A DNA stretch of 64,000 bases. It comes from Lucinisca nassula (lineage: Eukaryota; Mollusca; Bivalvia; Lucinida; Lucinidae). The position numbers and the translations under genes were made by a program. Of the stretch, positions 41,201-53,200 are shown piece after piece. The stretch covers positions 168,354,241 to 168,418,240 of the forward strand of contig OY757011.1 in the NCBI GenBank assembly GCA_963580285.1, given 5' to 3'. The notes under the pieces were generated by a model. The model had not been told where the DNA came from. It saw nothing but the letters and a program-made list of their open reading frames with translations, and did not search any database. Numbering within the stretch: position 1 is the stretch's first letter; the number at the start of each line of letters is the position of its first letter.

Positions 41201-44200
41201 GCTGACAAATCCATTTCCCGGCCGTCCGGGACAAGACCGAAATCACGCCGGGCAGGTGCACTTTAACCTTATGACGCTCGGTCGGGACAAGTGCAAAAAA
41301 AAAAAAAAAAATCGCCAGTCTTTTTGAGTCCTTAAATACGATAAAAGTAACCCAGTAAGTAAATCGCTGTCAATTCAGAGACAAACCATCTGTGTATTTA
41401 TTACGGCTCAAGTATGACACTATTGTTAATCCCTGTCGTATAATTGCCACCCTGCGGTGCATGTCGATAAGGTGTGAAAATATGGTCAAGTTATGTCTCT
41501 AATTTGCGTTTATCCTCCAGTCATAAAATTTAATCCACAATCAGTGTGAAACTGATTTAATTGCTCCTCAGACTATTAGCTACATCTAACAGTAGATGTT
41601 TGCATTATTAAATCGGACTTTTCTACGATCTCATGAATGGTTATGTTTTGGCGCCAAATAGACGTTGGCGGGAAAAGTCGAACGCTGTTGTTGGTTATTG
41701 ACACGGAGCTTCTGGGGATAATTCTTGAGCTGTGCAAAGCACTGATTTTCTATCCACCTCTATTCACAACCGCTTAGCTATCGGGAAAACATTTTTTTAC
41801 CGGTTCCAAACATTTTTTTATGAAAGAGATACATGCAATGACATCAAACACGTGTGGGGGTAATGGCGTCGGATGACGTCAATTTCCGATCGCGTGCAGA
41901 AAAATCGTAGCGGTGGTTTGTGGGCGGCGATTTATATCAATTCATAAATCACCGATCGGCTTTTTCCGTATGTCTGGTCTTCGCCGGACATTGCCGGAAA
42001 AAAGCCTGCAGTCCATGACCTCATCTATAAGACGGGGTCGTTTTTTTGCGCTCATTTTGGAGGGAAAAATCCTCGTCTTATAGCCGAATTTTTACGGTAT
42101 ATGTGCAACGGACCGGAACCATTTGAACAACTTTGAAAGGGGACCACCTAAGGATCATTCCTGTGAAGTTTGGTCAAAATACGATCAGTGGTTTAGGAGG
42201 AGATGTCGTTTGAAGAAAAGTTTACGGACGCACGCACGGACGCACGCACACACGCACGACGGACGACGGACAAAAAGTGATCCCAAAAGCTCACCTTGTC
42301 ACTACGTGACAGGTGAGCTAAAAACTAGAAATGTATCCAAAGGACACAGGTGACCCCACCAGGTACATGTAGCACAATTAAGAAAACTCATACACAGTTG
42401 CTAACACTATCGCAGACACTGACAGGGGTAACACTAAATGCTCTTTCCACCATGACAGGGACATAAAAATTCTATAGTTATCCTTGTCACACAGCCTTGT
42501 CTGCAGCTCAGCAATCAGTATTTCTCAGTGAACTTTTTGGAGCCCAAAACCCATAGAAGTTGTCTACTTGGCTGTCTGCCTGAATGTCAACTGGAAGACA
42601 ATTGCCTGATTCTGTAGTCATCAATTCCGAATTTCTGACAATTGATTACAGACAATTTAAGGAAATTTATGACTTGGTTATTTTGACAAGAAATGCTTAA
42701 CCAATGTTAACAGCTGGTCCCACGACTCAGCTGATGACTGGTTAGTGAACCATGACTGCAGAAGTCTACATCTTCTGCCGCAGACATATATAGGAAAATG
42801 TGAAGATGCCTAAAACCTCCACTTCTTCTGTGCAATGTAGAGTTTACTGCACGGACCTAACATGAAATCTTACCATTTCCATAGAGAGCAGCCCCAAAGC
42901 CAAAAGCACAAAATCCTGCAAATAGATAAAAAGTAGTGCAACAACTATAACTTCATGAATATGGAAGAGAAATAATCAACTGACAGACATTTTAACCCAT
43001 AATATACCATCTGCTTTGTCATCTGCTGGTGACTTTTCATTTTAAAAGTCATTTTTGCAAACAGTGTGAACCCGGATCAGACTGCTCCTAGAGGAGGAGC
43101 AGTCTGATCATGGTCCACACTGTTTGCCTGTATGCAAAAATATGTTTGAAAAATTTGCATGGAGATGCAGCAAACAACATAAACAGACATTATCAGATGC
43201 AGCTGTTCATGGCACAGATTGACCCTTATCTTGCTGAATATTCATTTAAGACACACCCATTTCTGTCTATCAACCAATCAAATTACTTGATGTAATTTAT
43301 TGCTACAAATTCATAAACAGTGTAGATCCTGATCAGAAGCCATCTGATCTGGATTTACACTGTTTGCAAAGATTGGGGTTGTCGTGAACAGCAAGATAAG
43401 GGTTAACTACCATCGCTATAAGGACTGATTTCACCTCCAAGTCAAAAGAAGCATTATTTACCCCGAAATTCAGATACTATTTATCATCATAGTATCATAA
43501 ATTATTCATTATAGAGTTTGGCCATGGAAGACATTTTGCTCAGTACCAGTATAGTCTGAACACCAAAACATCAACCTGCTCCTTCTGTGTCTACACTGTT
43601 TACTCGATGACATATGCAACAACCACTTAATTAAGTTTCCTTGTAGAAGGGGGAAAAGATATAAACAACACCTTCCCAACAGCCAATCACTGCAAGAAAT
43701 GACTCATTACAAAAAGCTCAGCATTTTAACGCATAAAACGTCATTCATGATAACTGTCGTCTGCTTTGTAGTCTGTTGGTTACTTAAAAATTCATTGTTG
43801 CAAACAGTGTGGACCCAGATCAGACTGCTCCTCCGAACCCAAATCAGACTGCTCCTCTGATCTGAGTCTACCCTGTTTATCTATATGCAAAAATATTTTT
43901 AGAAAATTTGCAAGATGATTCATCAGATGGCATAAACAGATGACACTTTCAGATGCCGTTTTTCTCAGCATGTTAACTCTTAACATGCTGTTCACGACAA
44001 CCCCTATCTTTGGAAACAGTGTAGATCCAGTTCAGATGGCTTCTGAAGAAGCCATCTGATCAGGATCTACACTGTTTGACATTAAGTTTATGGCTTTGTA
44101 AGAATAAATTACATCAAGTAATCTGATTGGTTCAAAGTCAGAAATGGGTGTGGCTAAACTGAATATTCAGCAGGATAATGGTTAAGGGTTAAAATGTTAT

Positions 44201-47200
44201 TGGACATGGGACATGACAAGCCATCAAAAACACATGTGTATGCAGTCTGATCAGTCTTTGGCGTTTTCATGTCTATTATGCAAAGACACATACAATACTT
44301 ACTGTATAAAACTCATTTGGTACCAGAAACCCCAAAACTGGTAATTGGCAAACAGTGCAGACCCAGATCAGATGCCCCTAAATTTTTAAATAGACCTGTG
44401 ATATATATAAGATGGAAGATTCCATTTGGTACAAAAAGGGTTAAGGGGAATTGGTATACCTCCAGGGGAGGCAACTCCTGCAAAAGTGTTTTTGACTCCC
44501 GTGTCAATAGGGGTCAACTCTTAAAGGAAAGAATTTGCTCCCCAGGAGCAAATTCTTTCCTTTAAGAGTAGACCCCTTTTTCGATGGGATTGAGCCTACA
44601 AAAAAGTGAACAGGAAGTCCCGAAAGTTGTTTCCCTTCGAAAAATGGCGCAAAAATATGCCAGGTGTTCCCATTCCCCTTATTCAGACAGACAGACATAA
44701 GCAAATAGTGGAGACCCAGATCAGGTTCTACACAGTCACTGTTTGCCAATCATCCAGCATGAATCAGACAATATTGGGAAGCAAATAATACATGTTCAAA
44801 TTTTAGAACAATTATGGTAAGGAGTTAAGGTGTCCAAATATTTGGGACAAATATGGTAAGCAATCACTGGCCAGTCTGAACAATTGCATTACCAGACCTC
44901 AGCATGGGTAATGCTTAGCCCATAAACAAGAGCACTGCATGCGGGTGCCAACGCTCAGCTGCAGCCCCTTTTCATAATGAACAACTAGTCTGAGTTTCAA
45001 GTAAATATGTTCAGTAATGACAGAGATATTACAAAATGTCCAAGTTTTTGCACGATGCAGACGAAAATGTCCAAGTTTTTGCACGACAACGATGCCAGAG
45101 CTATGACAATTCTTCATTGTTTTCTTCGAAAACAGCCGAGCTAAAAATGAAACTGGGCAAATATGAAGTTTGTGCCCTTTTGCATTAACCCATTTTACAC
45201 AGAAAAGTCCTAAATGGGAGACTTGCAAAAAAGGTTCAGGGCCAGATCAAAAACGGCAGAAAGTGGCATCTGATCAGAGCAACACTTTTTACAACAAGAG
45301 GGCCATGATGGCTCTGGATCGCTCACCTGATCCACACCACAGAAATGAAATGGTAGGTAATATAGTAAGGGCCTTGTCAGAAGGAAAATACATGCTAAAT
45401 ATGAAGGCTCTATCTCAAATGGTTCAAAAGTTATGATAAAGTAGGTCATGGTCACAGGTCAAACTTTTTGTATGGATGTGAAGCCCTTGTCACAAAGAAT
45501 ATACATGCCAAATATGATGGCCCTATCTCAAATGGTTCAAAAGTTATAATTAAGTGGGTCACAGATCAATGTCGAGGTCACAGGTCAAAATTTTTTGCAT
45601 GAGTGTGAAGACCTTGTCACAAGGAACCTACATGCAACATATGAAGGCTCTACCTTAAACGGTTAGAAAGCTATGACAAAAATGGTCAAAGGTAAAGGTC
45701 GCAGGTCAAAAGTTGTGTATGGGTGGGAAGCCCTCGTCACAATGAACCTACATGCCAAATATGAAGGCTCTATCTGAAATGGTTCAAAGTTTTGTCAAAG
45801 AAGTTCAAAGGTCAAGGTCACTGATCAAAATTTTTGTATGGGTGGGAGGCCCTTGCCAGAGGGAACATACATACCAAATATGAAGGCTCTATCTCAAATG
45901 GTTCAAATAATATGATAAAGTAGGTCAAAGGTCAATGTCACAGGTCAAAATGTTTGTTTGGGTGGGAAGCCCTTATCACAAGGAACCTACATGCCAAATA
46001 TGAAGGCTCTATCTTAAATGGTGTAAAAGTTATGAGAAAGTAGGTCAGAGGTCAAGGTCATAGGTCAAAAATTGTTAGGAAAACCTTGTCACAGGGAACA
46101 TATATGCCAAATATGAAGGCTCTATCTCAAATGGTTCAAATGTTATGACAAGAGGGCCATTATGGCCCTGGATCGCCCACCTGATCCATAGAGTAACAAG
46201 TGGGCCGCAGGGAGGGCCATTATTGACCCCAGGGCTATAATGTGCATAATGTTGAGGGAGGTCTAAAGGGTGAAGATTGTTTTAAAGATATTCCCAGCAT
46301 AAGCCTATGTAAAACCAAATGGCCCCGGGGTGAATCCACTAGATTAAGCTTCACACCAAATAGACCTGGACCTTGCTGTATCAGAGAAGAAGATTTTAAA
46401 AGATTATCTCTATATATTATAAGCCTATGTAAAACCAAAGGGCCCCGGGGCGGGGGCATTTGTGGCCCAAGGGCTATAATTTGAACAATCTTGGTAAAGG
46501 TCTACTAGATGAAGCTCCATACCAAATATCAAAGACATGGGCCTTGCAGTTTCAGAGAAGCAGATTATCAAAGATTATCTCTATATAAGTCTATGTAAAA
46601 CCAATGGGTTTGGGGCAGGGGCATTTTTGGCCCCAGGGGTATAATTTGAACAATCTTGATAAAGGTCCACTAGATGAAATTTCACAACAAATATCAAAGA
46701 CCTTGGCCTTGTGGTTTAACAGAAGAAGATTTTTAAAGATTTTCCCTATATAAGTCTATGTAAAACCCAAGGGCCCCGAGGCAGAGGCATTTTTGGTCTC
46801 AGGGCTATAATTTGAACAATCTTGGTAGAGGTCCACTAGATGAAGCTTCATACCAAATATCAAAGACCTAGGCCTTAAGGTTTCAGAGAAGAAGATTTTT
46901 CAAAATTTTCCCTATATAAGTCTGTGTAAAACCAAAGGGCCTCAGAGCTGGGCATTTTTGGCCCCAGGACTATAATTAGAACAATCTTGGTAGAGGTCCA
47001 CAAGATGAAGCTTCATATCAAATATCAAAGACCTTGGCCTTGCGGTTTCAGAGCAGAAGATTTTAAACGATTTTCCCTATATAAGCCCATGTAAAACCAA
47101 AGGGCCACAGGGCGGGGGCTTTTTTCGCCCAAGCACTGTAATTTGAACAATCTTGGTAGGGGTTCGCTAGATGAAGCTTCATACCAAATAACAAAGACTT

Positions 47201-50200
47201 GGGCCTTGCGGTTTCAGAAAAGAAGATTTTTTAAGATTTTCCCTATATAAGCCCATGTAAAACCAAAGGGCCCCGGGGCGGGGGCATTTTTGGCCCCAGC
47301 ACTATAATTTGAACAATCTTGGTAGGGGTCTCCTAGATGAAGCTTCATACCAAATATCAAAGACCTGGGCCTTGCGGTTTCAGAGAAGAAGATTTTTCAA
47401 GATTTTCCCTATATAATCCTGTGTAAAACCAAAGGGACCCGGGGTGGGGGCATTTTTGGCCCCAGCACTATAATTTGAACAATCTTGGTAGGGGTCCACT
47501 AGATGAAGCTTCATACCAAATAACAAAGACCTGGGCCTTGTGGTTTCAGAGAAGAAGATTTTTTAAGTTTTCGGTGAAAAAAAAACTTTTTTGGCTCCTG
47601 TGACCTAGATGTGCAACAGACCGGAACCATTTGAACAACTTTGAAAGGGGACCACCTAAGGATTATTCCTGTGAAGTTTGGTCATAATCCGATCAGTGGT
47701 TTAGGAGGAGATGTCATTTGAAGAAAATGTTTACGCACGGATGACAGACAATAAGTGATCCTAATATAAAACACAAGAGGACCATGATGGCCCTGGATCG
47801 CTCACCTGATCCATAGAGTAACAAGTGGGCCCCGGGGAGGGCCATTATTGACCCCAGGGTTATAATGTGCATAATGTTGAGGGAGGTCTAAAAAGGTGAA
47901 GCTTCATACCAAATATCAACAAAAGACTATAATTTGAACAATGTTGGCAAAGGTCCACTAGATGAAGCTACACAACAAAATATCAAAGACCTGGGCCTTG
48001 TTGTTTCAGAGAAGAAGATTTTCAAAGATTATCTCTATTATAAGTCTATGTAAAACTAAAGGGCCCTGGGGCGGGGGCATTGTGGCCCCAGGGCTATAAT
48101 TTGAACAATCTTGGTAGAGGTCCACTAGATGAAGCTTCATACCAAATGTCAAAGACCTAGGCCTTGTGGTTTCAGAGTAGAAGATTTTTCAAGATTTTCC
48201 CTATATAAGTCTATGAAAAACCAAAAGGACCAGGAGCGGGGGCAATTTTGGCCTCAGGGCTATAATTTGAACAATCTTGATAGAGGTCCACAAGATGAAA
48301 CTTCATACCAAATATCAAAGACCTGGGCCTTGCGGTTTCATAGAAGAAGATTTTTAAAGGTTTTCCCTATATAAGCCTATGTAAAACCAAAGGGCCCCGG
48401 GGCGGGGGCATTTTTGGCCCCAGCACTATTATTTGAACAATCTTGGTAGGGGTCAAGAAGATGAAGATTCATACCAAATATCAAAGACCTGGGCCTTGCA
48501 GTTGCAGAGAAGAAGATTTTTAAAGATTTTCCCTATATAAGCCCATGTAAAACCAAAGGGCCCCGGGGCGGGGACATTTTTGGCCCCAGCTGCAGCACTA
48601 TAATTTGAACAATCTTGGTAGGGGTCCACTAGATGAAGCTTCATACCAAATATCAAAGACCTGGGCCTTGCGGTTTCAGAGAAGAAGATTTTTAAAGATT
48701 TTCCCTATATAAGCCCATGTAAAACCAAAGGGACCCGGGGCGGGGGCATCTTTTGCCCCAGCACTATAATTTGAACAATCTTGGTAGGGGTCCACAAGAT
48801 GAAGATTCATACCAAATATCAAAGACCTGGGCCTTGCAGTTTCAGAGAAGAAGATTTTTAAAGATTTTCCCTATATAAGCTCATGTAAAACCAAAGGGCC
48901 CCGGGGCGGGGGCATTTTTGGCCCCAGCACTATAATTTGAACAATCTTGGTAGGGGTCCACTAGATGAAGCTTCATACCAAATATCAAAGACCTGGGCCT
49001 TGCGGTTTCAGAGAAGAAGATTTTTAAAGATTTTCCCTATATAAGCCCATGTAAAACCAAAGGGCCCCAGGGCGGGGGCATTTTTGGCCCCAGCACTATA
49101 ATTTGAACAATCTTGGTAGGGGTCCACTAGATGAAGCTTCATACCAAATATCAAAGACCTGGGCCTTGCAGTTTCAGAGAAGAAGATTTTTTAAGTTTTC
49201 GGTGAAAAAAATCTATTTTTGGCTCCTGTGACCCATATGTGCAACGGACCTGAAGCATTTGAACAACTTTGAAAGGGGACCACCTAAGGATCATTCCTGT
49301 GAAGTTTGGTCAAAATCCGCTCAGTGGTTTAGGAGGAGATGTCGTTTGAAGAAAAAGTTTACGGACGGACGCACGCACGCATGGACGACGGACAAAAAGT
49401 GATCCCAAAAGCTCACCTCGTCACTACGTGACGGTGAGCTAATAAAGTAGGTCAAACGTGAAGGTCAAGGTCACAGGTCATTTTTTAATGGGTTGGAAGC
49501 CCTTGTTACAAGGAACCCACATGCCAAATATGAGGGCTCTATCTCAAATGCTTCAAAAGTTATGAAGTATGTCAAAGGTCAAAAATTGTTGGGAAAACCT
49601 TGTCACAGGGAACATAGATGCCAAATATAAACACTCTATCTGCAATCGTTCAAAAGTTATGATAAAGTAGGTCACATGTCAAGGTCAATGTCACAGATCA
49701 TTTTATGTATGAATATGAATTATGAATGGCAAGGAACCTACATGCAAAAAATATCAAGGCTCTATCTCAAATACTTTAAAAATTATGACAAAGTAGGTCG
49801 AAGGTCAAGGTCATAGGTCAAACATTTTGTATGGATGGGAAACCTTGTCACAGGGAACATATGTACCAAACCAAATATGAAGGCTGTATCTCAAATGGTT
49901 CAAAACTTGTGATAAAGTAGGTCACAGGTCAAGGTCATAGGTCAAATGTTTTTTTTTTTTGTAAGAGTGGGAAGCTTTGTCACAAGGAACCCACATGCAA
50001 AATATCAAGGCTCTATCTCAAATGGTTCAAATGTTATGATAAAATAACCTACTGATTGACTTTTTGATTTGAAATGACCCCTATTTCAACTTGACTGAAA
50101 TATTGTCTAGATGATCATTCTGAGCAAGTTTTATGATAATAGGACGAAAACTGTGGCCTCTAGAGTGTTCACAACATTTTTCTATGATTTTACATGTTGA

Positions 50201-53200
50201 CCTACTTTTTACCCGACATGACCCATATTCAAACTTGACCATGATATTGTCAATATGATCATTATGAGCAAGTTTGATGAAGATCGAACCAAAATTGTTG
50301 GCCTCTTGCATGTTCAGAAGGTTTTCCTATAATTTGACCTACTGACCTACTTTTTCACCAGACATGAGCCATATTGGAACTTGACCGAGATATTGTCAAG
50401 ATGATCATTCTGAGCAAGTTTGATGATCGGACCAAAACTGTGGCCTCTAGTGTGTTCACAAGGTTTTAAAATGATTTGACCTACTGACCTACTTTTTGAC
50501 CCATCATGACTCATATGTGAACTTGACTTAGATATTGTCAAGATGATCACTCTGAGCAAGTTTGATGATAATCAGACGAAAACTGTGGCCTCTAGTGTGT
50601 TCACAAGATTTTTCTATGATTTGACCTACTGACCTACTTTTTGACCCGACATGACCCATATTCGAACTTGACTGAGATATTGTCAAGATGATCAATCTGA
50701 GCAAGTTTGATGACGGTAGGGTCAAAACTGTGGCCTCTAGGGTGTTCAAAAGGTTTTTCTATGATTTGGTTTAAACATATTTATTCATAATACATGCATA
50801 ATACAAACATACAATATGTTTTAATGTTCATTACAATATACAGTATATGAAGGGATCCAGAAAGAAGTCGATCGACTTATATGAATCTGTTTCCCGAAAA
50901 TTACATAACCATTGCAATAAACCGGTGAGAACATACATTAAGATAACATTAGTTTAAATCAAGTATGTAGATATGCACAATGTGATAGAACATTGACTTA
51001 ACAATATCAGAGAGAGAGAGAGAGAGAGACAGAGAGAGAAAGATGGAAAGAGAAAGACTTCGTATGTATCCTCATGTTTTGAAACGTTTACTCTCAAGTA
51101 TATACTTCTGAACTGCTAGGAATATTTGGGTATTGACATGATTGTCTAAACTATTATCACCGAAAAGAATAGATTTTAGGTTGGGAGTACAAATTGGACT
51201 ATTCAATAAAACAATTCTTTCAATATCAAACCGTTGGCATTCCAAGAAAAAATGTTTGGTTGTTTCGATGGCTCCGCATATGCAATGTGGGTCATCAATA
51301 ATATTTTTTGAAAAAAGATGATGTTTTAAAATGCTACATTTCGTTCTTAGTCTAGTATGCTGTATTTGTAAACCCCTTTGGCCCGTGTGGTAATACTTTG
51401 GCGGTTTATTTTTACTTTTACTGAGATTTGATTTCAGGCTTGAAACTGATGTCGATTCTCTGACGTCAGAAGATGTATCATTCCACAATCTTATAGTTGC
51501 TGGAATAAAGGAATTGTAATATAGCTGCGTTCTGGCCATGGGGGGCCTTATATTATGGGAGTCCCGTAGATTATAGGGTGTTGTATCGTCAAAAATGGGA
51601 GGAATTAGTGAGCTTAAATAGTTAGGGGACAGACCAGTTGACATTTTATAAAATAAACAAAGCTTATGATTTTGCCGTAGCTCTTCTAAAGTTTCCCATC
51701 CCGTTTCCTTATACAATAATTCCACCGATACTAATTTGGTAGTTCCTGTAACAATTCTTGCGGCTTCAAGTTGGACTTTTTCAAGGGCATTCTTTTCGTA
51801 TTGTGCACAATTATCCCACACTACATCGGCATATTCCAAGACAGGCCGTATAAAAGATACGTAAATAGTTTCTAAGGATCGACTATCAAGAATAAATTTC
51901 AATTTCCGCATGATATTAATTCTAGCCCATGCCTTAGAGGTAATATAATCTATATGTTCATGCCATGTTCCATTGTTAGAAAGAAATGTACCTAAATGTT
52001 TATGGTTATTTACTTCATTAATTGGTTCGTTATTCATAATAAGTTGGGGATGAATTGGTCTGTTAGTTTTCCTTGAAATGAGGAGAGCTTCTGACTTGGA
52101 CGGATTGAATTTGACTAACCATCGTTCCGCCCATCGATGGATGGCTTCCAAATCAAAGTTTAGTTGCCTAGCGGCCTCATTAGGGTCGTTCACTATCAAA
52201 TATAAGCTGGTGTCATCAGCAAAAAGATGAACATTAGAATTAATCTCTAGAACTATGTCATTAATATATATCAAGAACAAGAGAGGCCCCAAAATTGATT
52301 TGACCTATTGACCTACTTTTTGACCAGACATGACCCATATTCGAATCTGACTAAGATGTTGTCAAGATGATCATTCTGAGCAAGTTTGATGATGATATGA
52401 CCAAAACTGTGGCCTCTAGTGTGTTCACAAGGTTTTTCTATGATTTGACCTACTGACCTACTTTTTGAACAGACAAGACCCATACTTGAACATGACTGAG
52501 ATATAGTCAAGATGATCATTCTGAGCAAGTCTGAAGATGATTGGACCAAAACTGTGGCCTCTAGTGTGATCACAAGGTTTTTCTATGAATTGATCTACTG
52601 ACCTACATTTTGACCTGACATGACCCATATTAATGACCCATACTAGAATGTAACTGAGATTTTGTCAAGATGACCATTCTGAGCAAGTTCGATGATGATA
52701 GGACCAAAACTTTGGCCTCTAGTATGTTCACAAAGTTTTTCTATGATTTGACCTACTGACCTACATTTTTTTTTACGGGCCTCCGTGGCCTAGTGGTTAA
52801 GAGCGGTTACTCTTGATCATTAGGTCTCTCACCGCTGTGGTTCGAGCCTCGCTCGGGTCATATGTGAGACGCCAAGTTCTGCAACGGAAGGTCAGGTGGT
52901 TTTTCTCCGGGTACTCCGGTTTTCGCCAACCTCTGATTAACGATCGGCTCGATATGAGTGAAATAATCTTGAAAGGGCCGTAAAACCAAAACCAAAAAGA
53001 CCTACATTTTGACCCGACATGACCCATATTCGAACTTGACCGAGATATTGTCAAGATGGTCATTATAACCAAGATTGATGATGATTGGCCCCAAACTGTG
53101 ACCTCTAGTGTGTTCACAAGAAAAGTTTATGCACGGAAAACGCACAACGACGCCGGACATCTTACAGTCACAAAAGATCATGAGCTAAAAAGTTCATCCA

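Larger units (their letters stand above)
45294..53191 (+). mobile_element. HINE-like element, family F1, with four nested insertions
   Basis: The 5' end is acaagagggccatgatggct. The core has ctatctcaaatggttcaaa units (45350-46147, 49444-50045) and then gcaagtttgatgatgatcgg units (50060-53120). The 3' end is a simplified catgagctaaaaa. Insertions: two F1 elements (46148-49443), a LINE (50769-52297) and a SINE (52771-52998). Removing them leaves about 2.8 kb. Intron 1. Confidence 0.82.

Noticed and set aside
48129..48656. Frames in F1 cores as short secreted peptides
   Set aside because: They arise from in-phase repeats of the core unit in both strands.
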